A stretch of DNA of 64,000 nucleotides from Nakazawaea peltata (GCA_001599355.1 BCGQ01000002.1:1129554-1193553); one strand, 5' to 3'. Counted from the stretch's first letter, positions 54,615-64,000 are shown. Notes: generated by a model from the letters alone, not told the origin. Program-made: numbers and translations.

Positions 54615-55262
54615 CTAAATAGACTCAATTCTCTTCTTGGCCTTAATATACGTCGGCTCCTTCGCAATATCACCAAGCCAACGATTAATATTAGGATAAT
54701 CCTTAGTATTAATCAGGACACGACCGCCATTTCTAAGAAATACAGCTTCAAGAGGCATAGAAAGCATGATATCGGCTGCTGTAGGAGCAACATCCGACCC
54801 AAAGAATCTCGAAGACTCAAGCTTGGACTCAAGATATTTCATGTTCAACTCAAATTCCGGCATATAATACAGATTACTGATCCCATTAACAACTTTGCTT
54901 CCAATAAATTTGACAGCCCAAGGAAGTCGGGTACTTGTCATATGGAGGACAAGGAGCGCAACTAAGATCGGTTGAAGGGTTCCCTCTGTATAATGAAGGT
55001 AGTAATCATCATCTTGAGAAGTTGATTTACCAGCCTGTTTAAGTAAATATTGGAATATAAATCCACTTTCGGCTAAGATTTCCCCATTTTCAAGCTCAAT
55101 CAATGGGGATTTGCCTAGAGGATGGATTTTTTTCAATGCTTCCGGCAGTCTAAAATTTCCGTCACGTTTGTACGTTTTCATTTGGTATTCTAATCCTAAC
55201 CATTCCAAAAGCCAAACGACTCTGGAGGCTCTACTTTCGTTCAAGAAGTGAAGTGTTAACAT
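54615..55262 (-). CDS. GTT1: Glutathione S-transferase Gtt1
   Basis: 215 residues. The N-terminal thioredoxin fold carries LNESRASRVVWLLEWLGLEY and KKIHPLGKSPLIE, then ILAESGFIFQYLLK, where the conserved Glu-Ser binds the glutathione gamma-glutamyl group. A helical C-terminal domain follows. The residue after NFR is coded by CTG and is Ala in S. cerevisiae Gtt1 (NFRAP). In S. cerevisiae Gtt1 is ER-associated and stress-induced. GTT1 and LYS1 are near neighbours there (YIR038C, YIR034C) and 8 kb apart here. Confidence 0.92.
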   Translation of the reverse strand: MLTLHFLNESRASRVVWLLEWLGLEYQMKTYKRDGNFRLPEALKKIHPLGKSPLIELENGEILAESGFIFQYLLKQAGKSTSQDDDYYLHYTEGTLQPILVALLVLHMTSTRLPWAVKFIGSKVVNGISNLYYMPEFELNMKYLESKLESSRFFGSDVAPTAADIMLSMPLEAVFLRNGGRVLINTKDYPNINRWLGDIAKEPTYIKAKKRIESI

Positions 55263-55327
55263 AATGACAAGATGATTTAGTTATACAGGGCTTTACTGTG
55301 TCGCGATGACACTCTCTATTTATAGTT

Positions 55328-55410
55328 TTGCGCAGCCGCGCATTTGCGCAAAGTCTAAGTTGCTCCGATGACCGATGCGCGCTCGCTTCCTCGATGCGCA
55401 TGCGATGCGC
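55328..55410. repeat. CGATGCGC and TTGCGCA clusters in the GTT1 promoter
   Basis: CGATGCGC three times (55373, 55392, 55403) and TTGCGCA twice (55328, 55344) between the GTT1 start and the PRP39 stop. The first part follows the sequence CTATTTATAG. Confidence 0.75.
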
Positions 55411-55434
55411 AATCCCGATCCGAGAACGAACCGT

Positions 55435-57174
55435 TTATGCGACACTGTCACGACACTCTTCAGGCAAGGGCGGATATTTGATCGGTAAACTCAGTTTTTC
55501 AACATTTTTGTACACCGGTAATGGTGGAGTATATGTGAGAGGTGCAAAAAAGTCAATGCGGTTCACAATCACTGGTCTTGGCTCAGTTTCAATACCTGGG
55601 TGACCATTAACTCTCACCAAATACGAATCCGAAATTTCGTTTTTCGCTTTCGCATACATTTTATAGTTAAAAGAAGAGTGAGGATCTATCTCGAGGCGGA
55701 TTTGAGTTAACTCCTCCCGTTGCTTATCGGTCAATTGTGCATAATTCTTTTCCATGAATGAAACTAGTTGATAAAGTAATTGGTTCTGTTCATGTACAGC
55801 CAATTGAGAGAACTTTAAAATGTAATTCATCAAGTTCCACAGGTTTTGGATATTACATTGAGCTAATTCGAATTGGACGAACGATCTGAGGAAGTCATAA
55901 TCACGCAGGATATGCGTTTCGTTAATAAACTTGAGATAGAATGCTCTTCTTTGCTTGATATCAACTGGAAGAGTTGCCAATTTGACATTGTTAATTAGAA
56001 CCGACTTCAAATTAGTCAACTCTTCGGTTGAAAATTTGTTATAAATTTGTAAGAACCATTCATTGGAGGAATTAGACTGTTCGTTATCCAATAAAAGGTC
56101 GATTTCTTTCTGGAATTCCTCTTCAGACAGAGTCAACGCTCTTAAACAATGACATAATACTTGGAAATAGGTCTTAGATGAAGGTCCAGTGCGTTTTTCA
56201 ATGGAAAGCAAAGCTCTGAACAGAGTTTCTGGCTGATTTTCGGTCCTAAGTATGAATTCACACTGAAATAATCTAAGTTTAATATCATATAATACTACTC
56301 TTTGTAACAGTTTGGCAAAAACTGCCTTGATTTGATCTGTGTTTGTGTTTTGACGGATCAAATATTTGATATAACGGATCCAAAATCGTTCATAAAAGCA
56401 ACATCTCACAAGACATAAGTCATAAAGCGACATTATCTGATCATGATCACCTTGAGATTCCTCCCAATCCAAATATTCATCCCATTTATTCAACTCTTCC
56501 TTTGGTACAATTGGATCGACAAGGTTAAAATCGAGTACTAAGCTTTGTTCATAGACCCAACGCAGTGAAGTCTTTTCGTAAGTCTGAATGGAGACGTCTT
56601 CAAGGCCATGTTGAGTAGAAAGTTGCGAATATTTCATATATTGATGTAATGGAAGCCTCGAAACTTCCTTCAAACGTTCGATATAAAGCAGTTGATCTTT
56701 CTCCCAAGCAAAATAAGCATCCCAAAGAGTATCTGCTTTCATGAAATGACGTCCACAAGCTCCTAACAGACGGTCAAAGAGTCCACGGACAAACAAGTCA
56801 TCGTTATTGTGAAGGTTATTCTGGATGATCACATTCAAATAGTCGGTCCAGAGCTCGACCGAGTTCGGATAAGACTCGACAGCAAGTTGAAGGAGTTTCA
56901 CCGACTTTCCCAAGCCATAAATCTGGTACTCAAACAGTACGTAGTTCTTCCAATGTTCGACCAAGTACGGGAATTGAGTTAATAATGCATGATAGACGTT
57001 GTGAATGGCTTTGTTGAGCAGGTCTTTTCGAAGAGAGTCGACAGCCAGGATTGTTTCAAGGTATGAGATCAGTTTATTCCATGATGAGAGGTTGAGTGGG
57101 TCCGTTGAGACAGTTTGGGATATCTCACGGTACTCGGGGTAGATGTCCAGGAGTTGCTGGTCCACTATGATCAT
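55435..57174 (-). CDS. PRP39: U1 snRNP protein Prp39
   Basis: 579 residues made of HAT (half-a-TPR) helical repeats, for example FPYLVEHWKNYVLFEYQIYG, SVELWTDYLNVIIQNN and YERFWIRYIKYLIRQN. Prp39 is part of the yeast U1 snRNP and helps commit pre-mRNA to splicing. The C-terminal GHPGIETEPRPVIVN and a following Pro-rich linker match Prp39 rather than its relative Prp42. It forms a divergent pair with RAD23. Confidence 0.88.
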   Translation of the reverse strand: MIIVDQQLLDIYPEYREISQTVSTDPLNLSSWNKLISYLETILAVDSLRKDLLNKAIHNVYHALLTQFPYLVEHWKNYVLFEYQIYGLGKSVKLLQLAVESYPNSVELWTDYLNVIIQNNLHNNDDLFVRGLFDRLLGACGRHFMKADTLWDAYFAWEKDQLLYIERLKEVSRLPLHQYMKYSQLSTQHGLEDVSIQTYEKTSLRWVYEQSLVLDFNLVDPIVPKEELNKWDEYLDWEESQGDHDQIMSLYDLCLVRCCFYERFWIRYIKYLIRQNTNTDQIKAVFAKLLQRVVLYDIKLRLFQCEFILRTENQPETLFRALLSIEKRTGPSSKTYFQVLCHCLRALTLSEEEFQKEIDLLLDNEQSNSSNEWFLQIYNKFSTEELTNLKSVLINNVKLATLPVDIKQRRAFYLKFINETHILRDYDFLRSFVQFELAQCNIQNLWNLMNYILKFSQLAVHEQNQLLYQLVSFMEKNYAQLTDKQREELTQIRLEIDPHSSFNYKMYAKAKNEISDSYLVRVNGHPGIETEPRPVIVNRIDFFAPLTYTPPLPVYKNVEKLSLPIKYPPLPEECRDSVA

Positions 57175-57609
57175 GATGAAGTGAATGAGGTGGGGATTTG
57201 AGTAAGGTGTGGTTTGACTAGATGTGAAAATGAATGTGAAATGGTGGTTGTTGGAGGATGCGCAGATTGTGAGATGAAAGGCGATGGCAGGTAATGTTAG
57301 GCGGGAAAGATCTCAGGGGGAAGGTTGGCGGATGGCAGGCAAATGGCAGGGGAAAACGACAGGAGCTGAGCCAAAATTCGCAGGAGCTCCGCGCTGGAAA
57401 ATCTCTGCAAACTTCAAAAATTTTCCCCTCGTTATTCATATTTTGCTCACTTCAATATCCTCCCTTTCATAATCTGCTCTGTGATATTCTTTCGTAATCT
57501 GCTCTTCACCCCATCTCCAGCGCTACAGCAAATTTTTCTCAAGGGGCAAATCAACTCCTTGACGATCAAACCCACCACCAAACACCCCCCTACAAACAAC
57601 CATCAAACA
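57175..57609. promoter_or_regulatory. Divergent promoter region PRP39/RAD23
   Basis: 435 bases. Repeated GGCAGG units near 57280-57350, CAAAAATTTTCC at 57415-57426 (185 bases before RAD23), and an A/C-rich leader just before the RAD23 ATG. An exact proteasome-associated (PACE) site was looked for and not found. Confidence 0.5.
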
Positions 57610-58758
57610 ATGCAAATCGTCTTCAAGGATTTCAAAAAAGAAAAGATCCCTATCGAAGTCGAAGGTTCCGACTTGATTGGCTCGGTTAAAGCCAAATTGG
57701 CCTCCATCAAGGACTGCGACGTGTCCCAGTTAAAATTTGTTTATTCTGGTAAGGTGTTGCAAGATGAAAAGAGTGTTGAAAGTTTCAAGATCAAGGAGGG
57801 GGATCAAATTATTTTCATGATCAGTAAGAAGAAGGCTGCTGCTGTTGTTCCGGAGAGCTCTCTGCTGTCTGAGTCTGCTACTGCCACTCCTGTTGCTGCT
57901 CCAGAGACTACTCCTGCTGCTGCCCCAGCTGCCGTTGCCCTGCCTGCCCTGGAATCGCTGCCTGTTCTGGCCGCTCCTGAGTCATTCGACGCCTCTACTT
58001 TCGCTACTGGAGGTGCTAGAGAGGCTGCTATTCAAAATATCATGGAAATGGGTTATGAAAGACCTCAAGTAGAACGTGCTTTGATCGCAGCTTTCAACAA
58101 TCCAGATCGTGCTGTCGAATATTTACTCACAGGGATTCCAGATACTCAACAGCAAGCTGCTGAACCGGCTGGAGCTGAAGAAACTGAAGATCTGGACCGT
58201 GATCTGGAAATGGGAACTGATCTGACCGACCTGACTGATGTTCAACTGTCTGGGAATTTGTTTGAACAAGCTGCTGCCGCTGCTGCTCTGGCTGGAGGAG
58301 GTTCTCCAGCTCCAGGAGCTGGTCTGGGAGCTGCTGCCGGTCAAGGAGCCGTCACTCAAGACCAATTACTGCAGTTAAGACTGGTCCTTTCAGAACATCC
58401 AGAGATGATCGAGACTTTATTACAACAAATCCTGCTACAAAACCCTCAATTACTGCAGTTGATCCAAGAGAACCCTGAACAGTTCGTTAGTATGTTGATG
58501 GGAAATGGAGGAGACGATGATTTGTTGGCCAGTGCATTTGCTCCAGGATCGGGAGATCTCGGAGACGACGGTGAAGAAGGTGAAGAAGGTGCTGACGGTA
58601 CTGTCAGAATCTCCATCACTCCAGAAGAAGAAAGTGCCATAAATAGATTATGTGAGTTAGGTTTCGACCGTAATATGGTCATTCAAGTTTACTTTGCTTG
58701 CGATAAGAATGAAGAAATGGCTGCCGACATCTTATTTAGTGAACAAATGGAGGATTAG
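57610..58758 (+). CDS. RAD23: Rad23, ubiquitin receptor and nucleotide-excision-repair factor
   Basis: 382 residues from [17 protein letters not shown]; the frame upstream has only a GTG and no homology. Rad23 stabilises the damage sensor Rad4 and carries ubiquitinated proteins to the proteasome. Domains: UbL (1-75), UBA1 (about 134-175, [20 protein letters not shown]), XPCB/Rad4-binding (about 250-297, [16 protein letters not shown]), UBA2 (about 337-380, [20 protein letters not shown]). The linkers are Ala-rich, and their many CTG codons become Ala under table 26, making them purer Ala/Pro/Gly linkers. RAD23 and UTR4 are adjacent in S. cerevisiae too. Confidence 0.97.
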   Translation: MQIVFKDFKKEKIPIEVEGSDLIGSVKAKLASIKDCDVSQLKFVYSGKVLQDEKSVESFKIKEGDQIIFMISKKKAAAVVPESSLLSESATATPVAAPETTPAAAPAAVALPALESLPVLAAPESFDASTFATGGAREAAIQNIMEMGYERPQVERALIAAFNNPDRAVEYLLTGIPDTQQQAAEPAGAEETEDLDRDLEMGTDLTDLTDVQLSGNLFEQAAAAAALAGGGSPAPGAGLGAAAGQGAVTQDQLLQLRLVLSEHPEMIETLLQQILLQNPQLLQLIQENPEQFVSMLMGNGGDDDLLASAFAPGSGDLGDDGEEGEEGADGTVRISITPEEESAINRLCELGFDRNMVIQVYFACDKNEEMAADILFSEQMED

Positions 58759-58782
58759 GTGTGTAATTAATATACGTTATAG

Positions 58783-59478
58783 CTATACAAGGTGTAATTG
58801 GTCGAAATCGGTGACTTCTTCAGCGTATTCAGCTGGTGAATTACCAGGTCTCTTGACAAGACAAGTTTTCATGAAAGATTTGGCCAGATTAAGTTCTTTA
58901 ATGTTATCACTGAGGAATAAAATTTCATCTGGAGACACTCCAGACTGTCCAATATGACTGACAATCTTCTCATAACTTTGCTCGACCAATTTTGACCCAA
59001 TATTGACCGTGTCAAAGTAATCCGAAACGAATTTATTCAAATCGATTCCGGATTCGTTGTATTGTAAGAGCAATTTTTGCAGTTTGACACTCCCGGAACT
59101 GTAGATATAAACATTCCCAGTGAAATTCTGGATCAAGGAAACCAGATCAGCGTAGATAGGGCACTTCAATACCCCATCTTGGTACCCTTTCAACCATACA
59201 AGTCCTTGTAATGACTTTAAAATTGGGTCTTTGACGTCATTGGAGACGAGATTTTTCATGTGGGATGCGAGATTTTCGCTATTCTGAGTAACTGAGCTTG
59301 GGAATTGACTCAAAGTCTTTTGGATCTCGTCTTCTCCGTTTCCCAGTCCCAATGGATACTGGTATTTGCTCACGATTGAATCGATTTGGGACACAAAGTA
59401 GGGGAAAAGAGTGTCATGGACGAACGAGATGGGACAAATCGTTCCTTCAATGTCTAATATGATGTTTCTGAGTGCCAT
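58783..59478 (-). CDS. UTR4: Enolase-phosphatase E1 (methionine salvage)
   Basis: 231 residues, HAD superfamily. It converts the diketo-methylthiopentyl phosphate intermediate of the methionine salvage pathway. The nucleophile is Asp9 in DIEGTICPISF, and motif II is YSSGSVKLQKLLLQY. The final motif is FLSDNIKELNLA. Convergent on RAD23 with a gap of only 24 bases, so their 3' UTRs must overlap. One RGTCGTGYA element lies 111 bases upstream. Confidence 0.94.
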   Translation of the reverse strand: MALRNIILDIEGTICPISFVHDTLFPYFVSQIDSIVSKYQYPLGLGNGEDEIQKTLSQFPSSVTQNSENLASHMKNLVSNDVKDPILKSLQGLVWLKGYQDGVLKCPIYADLVSLIQNFTGNVYIYSSGSVKLQKLLLQYNESGIDLNKFVSDYFDTVNIGSKLVEQSYEKIVSHIGQSGVSPDEILFLSDNIKELNLAKSFMKTCLVKRPGNSPAEYAEEVTDFDQLHLV

Positions 59479-59799
59479 TGTATGATCTGGGTGATGTTAT
59501 TACAGGCGTGGAGGTGTTTGGCTTGGTGTGGCTCATCGGTTGAAGGTGGAAGAATCGAATTTGAAGGAGTTTTCACCACGTTTTTGAAGGTCGTGTATTT
59601 TGTACTAAAAATAAAGGGGGTAAGCGAGGGCTAAGCAAAAGGGTAGATGCCGAAGTGGCTACGAGTTTGTGGCTGCAAGTGGCTACAAGTGACTTCAAAT
59701 GCCGGATCAGATGCCGGCACCACAGATCTTAATCACAACTACAATCCAAATAAAATGATATATTCCATTCAATATCCAAACACTAACAGAATACCCACC
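59479..59799. promoter_or_regulatory. UTR4 promoter and RAD7 3' flank
   Basis: 321 bases. RGTCGTGYA at 59589-59597, then GTGGCTAC/GTGGCTGC repeats at about 59655-59690. No ORF. Confidence 0.55.
59589..59597 (+). promoter_or_regulatory. RGTCGTGYA element in UTR4 promoter
   Basis: GGTCGTGTA, 111 bases before the UTR4 ATG, pointing away from it. Confidence 0.6.
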
Positions 59800-61482
59800 C
59801 TATATAATCGAATCAATCTCACGTCCAATAATCTTAACCCCAGATCTCCCCAATAACGGATCATCACATTTATTATCCCCATAACATTCAATAATCTTAA
59901 TATTTGGACATTGTTTCAACACAAATTTCAATGCCTTATTATCAAAACTACGCACAAACCCGCAATCAAGTACTGTAAGTAATGGAAATTTTGGGAATTT
60001 AGTCCAAAATTCACTCCCAATTCCTTGACACATATTAATATTCAACTTAATTATTGATCCCCTCGAATGGTTAAGTATCAGAAGCATTGCTTCATCTCGA
60101 ATACGAATGTTATTATGGAGATTTAATTCTAAAAGACCATGATTTTTACCTTGTACCAGCCATTGCTCAAACATCTGCTTGAACCCTTCATCTGTAATAT
60201 TAGTAGACACCAAAGATAAGTTCACCAAATTGGGGGTGATATGGTTCACCATCTCAACTGCAAAATAGTCGGTTATATAACTCATATTCTCCAATCTCAA
60301 CAGCTCTAAAGAAGGATTTACTTTCAAGGTATTGATGAGAGTCTCATCGAGGATCTCCAGGTTAGGATAAGAAATCTCCAATGACTTCAATTGAGTGAAA
60401 TAAAATGGAATCAACTCATAAACCAAAGGATCAGTCAACGCATCCAATGTGGAAAGACTCAAATGAGTCATGTTCTCTCCACAGTTATTCATTAACAGTT
60501 GCATACATTCATTATTGAATCTATGAGTATTGCTGATCTGGAATCCTCTCAACCTATCACCCATTAATTCGAAAAATGACTGCCATGTAGCCTCATTGAC
60601 TAAGAAAGGTCCATCCAATCTGATCATTTCAAGCTCGGGTAAAGTTGCCAAATTCAATAAATTCTGCTTGTTCAATTGTCCACACATCGACAAAGTGACC
60701 GATTTCAAGTTCGGACAGTACAGGATCATCTTATTGATAGTATCACTGTCAACATTTGAGCAATCCCAGAATTCCAAGGTGGTCAAATTGGACAGAAGAA
60801 ACAACGACATGGTTTTACTATTTAAGCTTCGGTTTTTCGATAAGATTCGACTCAATTTCGAGTAATTCACACTCCCAATATCTCCCAATTTGTCCACATG
60901 ATCGATATTCTTGCTAATTAACTTAATACATAAATCTTGGAGCGACGATATCTTATATTCCCTCTGGTCAAGCAACGATTTCATCATCAATTGACGTTTT
61001 TTCCTCAGTTTCGTCTGGTTCCTCTTCAAATTCCGAGCCTTCACTTTCCGGATCTCGTTACAATCGTCACATAAGTATCCTCTTACTCCTTCCTTGAGAT
61101 AACTGGTGGTATACACCGAGACTTTGAACTTTTTAGAGCACTCAAGACATGGAATGATCTCTCCAGGCAACGATTTCCTGACTCGAGACTCTTCTTCAGA
61201 GCTCGAATCATCTCCAGAATCATCATCGTCATTCCCACCACGTCTACGACGTCTCTTCTCTCTTGCCAGAACCCTAATTGCTTCTTCCTCCTCCTCATCC
61301 TCCTCTTCAACCTCAATTTCTTCGACTCCATTCAGCTCATCTTCAAGTCTTTGCAAGTGACGCTCCCTAATCAGCATCGCATTGATACCTTGTTCTCTCA
61401 AGAACGCGGTCAACGCACTGTTTGGACCTCTTATATGACTATTCAGCTGCAGATCATTATTAAATCTTCTTCGACGTGGCAT
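59800..61482 (-). CDS. RAD7: Rad7, global-genome nucleotide excision repair
   Basis: 560 residues, the length of S. cerevisiae Rad7 (565). With Rad16 it opens non-transcribed chromatin for repair and acts in a ubiquitin ligase. The N-terminus starts with SHIRGPNSALTAFLREQGIN, the family signature, then an acidic/basic stretch (about 50-105). A CxxC...CxxC zinc site follows (CLECSKKF and CDDC, about 113-142). Leucine-rich repeats fill the rest (LTTLEFWDCSNVD, LKSVTLSMCGQLN, LVNLSLVSTNITDEG). RAD7, UTR4 and RAD23 stand side by side here. Confidence 0.95.
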   Translation of the reverse strand: MPRRRRFNNDLQLNSHIRGPNSALTAFLREQGINAMLIRERHLQRLEDELNGVEEIEVEEEDEEEEEAIRVLAREKRRRRRGGNDDDDSGDDSSSEEESRVRKSLPGEIIPCLECSKKFKVSVYTTSYLKEGVRGYLCDDCNEIRKVKARNLKRNQTKLRKKRQLMMKSLLDQREYKISSLQDLCIKLISKNIDHVDKLGDIGSVNYSKLSRILSKNRSLNSKTMSLFLLSNLTTLEFWDCSNVDSDTINKMILYCPNLKSVTLSMCGQLNKQNLLNLATLPELEMIRLDGPFLVNEATWQSFFELMGDRLRGFQISNTHRFNNECMQLLMNNCGENMTHLSLSTLDALTDPLVYELIPFYFTQLKSLEISYPNLEILDETLINTLKVNPSLELLRLENMSYITDYFAVEMVNHITPNLVNLSLVSTNITDEGFKQMFEQWLVQGKNHGLLELNLHNNIRIRDEAMLLILNHSRGSIIKLNINMCQGIGSEFWTKFPKFPLLTVLDCGFVRSFDNKALKFVLKQCPNIKIIECYGDNKCDDPLLGRSGVKIIGREIDSII

Positions 61483-61746
61483 CTTGACTTGATATCACCT
61501 TGACTTACGCGTTCGAACTGTCTGATCTCGCTTGTAATCGCCCCCGGAGCGTAAAATAAGGTTTTTTTTCACCCTTGCTGTGCGATCTTAATGAGATTGC
61601 CAGATTTGGAAATTCGTTAAGATAAGACGACATATAGTGACACAAAAGCATTAGGGCAATTGAATTGGTTTGGGGGAATATTTTTCAATTTATAAAATCA
61701 TATCACCATTTACACCCACAATATCTCCGTAGAGCTCCCTCTCGGT

Positions 61747-61784
61747 CTCCCCTTACCGACACCCTCTCCCCTTACCGACACCCT
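61747..61784. repeat. Two 19-bp tandem units
   Basis: CTCCCCTTACCGACACCCT twice, without change, in the RAD7/MAK11 promoter region. Confidence 0.9.
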
Positions 61785-61882
61785 CTCAACCCCCTCCTCC
61801 TATTCACCACCCCCTGGCACCCTGTCTCCCTCTTTCCCTCCCCCTCATCTCTTCGCGCATGAGAATTTTTATTTTTTATTAT

Positions 61883-61905
61883 AAAAAATTTTCACCTCTA
61901 TAAAA
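61883..61905 (+). promoter_or_regulatory. RRPE-like box and TATA box of MAK11
   Basis: AAAAAATTTTC then TATAAAA, 41 bases before the ATG. In S. cerevisiae the RRPE box marks ribosome-biogenesis genes, which fits Mak11. Confidence 0.5.
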
Positions 61906-61945
61906 CCTTAATCCCACTGTCACTGTCACTATCACTGTCACCAAG

Positions 61946-63103
61946 ATGTCTTCAACTAAAAAACAGTTCAGAATCATCGTCGGATCATACGAGCATAACT
62001 TATTATGTCTCTCTCTCGACCTTGGAGTATCGTCTGAACCTGTGTTCCAGCCAATTTTCCATTTCCAAGCCCATCTGTTAAGTGTCCGTTGCTTAGATGC
62101 CGCCAAAAGGTACCTTGTCAGTGGTTCCAACGATGAACATATCAAGATTTATGACTTACAAAAACGTAAAGAATTGGGAGATTTACTTCTGCATCAAGGT
62201 TCGATCACCGTGCTCAAGTTTGCCCCAAGTTCAGCCCCAAAATGGCTCTTAAGTGGCTCAGAAGATGGTAATATCATCATTTGGAGAATCAAAGACTGGG
62301 AAATGTTCGGTACAATGAAGGGCCACAAGGCCAGAATCAATGATATTGACGTTCATCCGACCGGTAAGATCCTGTTATCATGTGGAGACGACCGTACTGT
62401 CATTCTTTGGAATTTAATGACCCTGAAAAAACTGTCTATTTTGAAATTACGTGGTAAAGACACCCTCGGAGCAAAACCACAACAGGTCCATTGGTCCTTA
62501 GATGATGCTGAATACTTCGTAGTGCTGTTCAGTGATAAGATTTTCGTATATAGTAGCTCTAACTCGAAAATTGTAGCCATCTGGAAATTCAGATCCCCAT
62601 TAATGAAGATGGGAATCGTCAGATTACTGGGTGTTCAGATGTTGGTCTCTGCCCATGGAAATGGACAAGTCAATTTGTATAAATTTGATACTTTAGTAAC
62701 CGGGTCGAAGCCAAATATCGCAGAGGCTTCTTCTTTAGACTCTCTTACCCCAGAATGGTCACTTCAAGGTCATGCCACAAGAGTTAAAGATTTCAAATTC
62801 TACGGTAACGATTATTTAGTTACTATTAGTTCAGATGGTAAAATTGTAGTGTGGGATTTACTGGCTCGTGATCAAGTTGCCGTTTATTCCACTGGTGACA
62901 GATTGACCTGTGTCACTTGTTGTCCTGAAGACGTTGAAAAATATGTAGCCTCTAAAGATCTGGCTTCCAGATTACTGGACGAAGATTATAGTGAATATGA
63001 GACTGATAATGAGGAGGAGTTGAAGGAGTTGATTAAGAAGCAACAAGAGAAGCCAAAGAAGAAGAAGAAGAAGGGGAAGAGGGTTAGTGTTGAAATGGAG
63101 TGA
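61946..63103 (+). CDS. MAK11: Mak11, WD-repeat 60S ribosome assembly factor
   Basis: 385 residues. Mak11 works in early 60S subunit assembly and, in its fission-yeast homologue, as a kinase inhibitor. WD40 repeats are clear: RYLVSGSNDEHIKIYDLQKR, WLLSGSEDGNIIIWRIKDW, KILLSCGDDRTVILWNLM, YLVTISSDGKIVVWDLLAR. The C-terminus is Glu- then Lys-rich (KEELIKKQQE and a KPKKKKKKGKR-type run), a nucleolar-type tail. The start is preceded by CAAG. Confidence 0.94.
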   Translation: MSSTKKQFRIIVGSYEHNLLCLSLDLGVSSEPVFQPIFHFQAHLLSVRCLDAAKRYLVSGSNDEHIKIYDLQKRKELGDLLLHQGSITVLKFAPSSAPKWLLSGSEDGNIIIWRIKDWEMFGTMKGHKARINDIDVHPTGKILLSCGDDRTVILWNLMTLKKLSILKLRGKDTLGAKPQQVHWSLDDAEYFVVLFSDKIFVYSSSNSKIVAIWKFRSPLMKMGIVRLLGVQMLVSAHGNGQVNLYKFDTLVTGSKPNIAEASSLDSLTPEWSLQGHATRVKDFKFYGNDYLVTISSDGKIVVWDLLARDQVAVYSTGDRLTCVTCCPEDVEKYVASKDLASRLLDEDYSEYETDNEEELKELIKKQQEKPKKKKKKGKRVSVEME

Positions 63104-63383
63104 TATAGAGCATTTTAATAAAAAGCATAGATTAATAGGTGTAGAATTGGGGGTAATTTTGTGAAATTGGGGGTAATTTTAATTAATTAGACCGGTTCAG
63201 CAGTGATAATGTAGATATGATGGGTAAATTGTGGTTAGACAGTTGTTATACAGTAACCAGAAGATGTCTAGACAATGACTAGCCTATCCAGAAACTACTT
63301 CACTACATCAAATCCCCTCTAATCCCCACTACATATCAGCATTTTATAACTTATCCAACTCTTATTATTATATAATATATAAA
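63104..63383. other. Gap between convergent MAK11 and LYS1
   Basis: 280 AT-rich bases with a direct repeat of TTGGGGGTAATTTT (about 63146 and 63166). No gene. Confidence 0.5.

Positions 63384-64000
<617 letters not shown>

Larger units (their letters stand above)
61483..61945. promoter_or_regulatory. Divergent promoter region RAD7/MAK11
   Basis: 463 bases. Two 19-bp tandem units of CTCCCCTTACCGACACCCT (61747-61784), C/T-rich sequence, AAAAAATTTTC (61883-61893, like the ribosome-biogenesis RRPE box), TATAAAA (61899-61905) and CACTGT repeats just before the MAK11 ATG. Confidence 0.6.

Noticed and set aside
57481-57609. N-terminal 43-codon extension of RAD23
   Set aside because: It would need a GTG start; the UbL domain begins exactly at the ATG at 57610 as in all Rad23 proteins.

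Overview
This is nuclear DNA of a budding yeast (Saccharomycotina): 30 protein genes in 64 kb, all uninterrupted, short intergenic gaps, TATA boxes and fungal transcription-factor sites, and nearly every gene with a recognisable Saccharomyces cerevisiae counterpart. The strongest result is the genetic code. In conserved enzymes the codon CTG falls again and again where relatives have alanine: ten positions in argininosuccinate lyase alone, plus NAD kinase, both asparaginyl-tRNA synthetases, prolyl-tRNA synthetase, Lys1, Gtt1 and Pic2. The organism therefore reads CTG as Ala (NCBI translation table 26), which places it in the CUG-Ala clade (Pachysolen, Nakazawaea, Peterozyma). I cannot name the species. 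Standard-code translations of these genes carry a wrong Leu at every CTG.

Layout: 0-12 kb holds the end of PIC2 (mitochondrial carrier), SCY1 (pseudokinase), ARG81 (arginine regulator), NCA2 and a large unassigned, probably mitochondrial protein. 12-25 kb holds an NPP1/2-type pyrophosphatase, SLM5 (mitochondrial AsnRS), an unrecognised Ser-rich gene, cytosolic ProRS, DED81 (cytosolic AsnRS) and ARG4; three class II synthetases thus lie within about 8 kb, with Gcn4-type sites in two promoters. 25-37 kb holds BFA1, GDA1, UTR1 and UBP15. 37-44 kb holds CAB4, CWC22 and an SCW4/SCW10/MP65-type glucanase. A 2.1 kb gap without a convincing ORF follows. 45-57 kb holds MMS4, FES1, CBF1, NTA1, an MNN4-like gene, GTT1 and PRP39. 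57-64 kb holds RAD23, UTR4, RAD7, MAK11 and the 3' part of LYS1.

Gene order matches S. cerevisiae in many places (NPP1-SLM5; ProRS-DED81-ARG4; GDA1-YEF1/UTR1; CAB4-CWC22-SCW4; UBP15-SCW10; MMS4-FES1; CBF1-YJR061W-NTA1; RAD23-UTR4). It also combines neighbourhoods that are split between duplicated S. cerevisiae chromosomes (ARC and COR; YGR277-279 and YMR304-305), as expected of a lineage that never had that whole-genome duplication.

Between genes, the 9-base element RGTCGTGYA (reverse TRCACGACY) occurs 15 times, by eye always outside coding sequence and often in several copies per promoter. I know no yeast factor with this site; it is the best candidate here for something undescribed. Other readable control sites are a perfect four-unit heat-shock element at FES1, a Cbf1 E-box at CBF1 itself, and repeated AAAATTTTTC-type boxes near start codons. 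I found no tRNA or rRNA gene, transposon, LTR or CRISPR array. Synteny statements rest on remembered S. cerevisiae gene names, not on a search.
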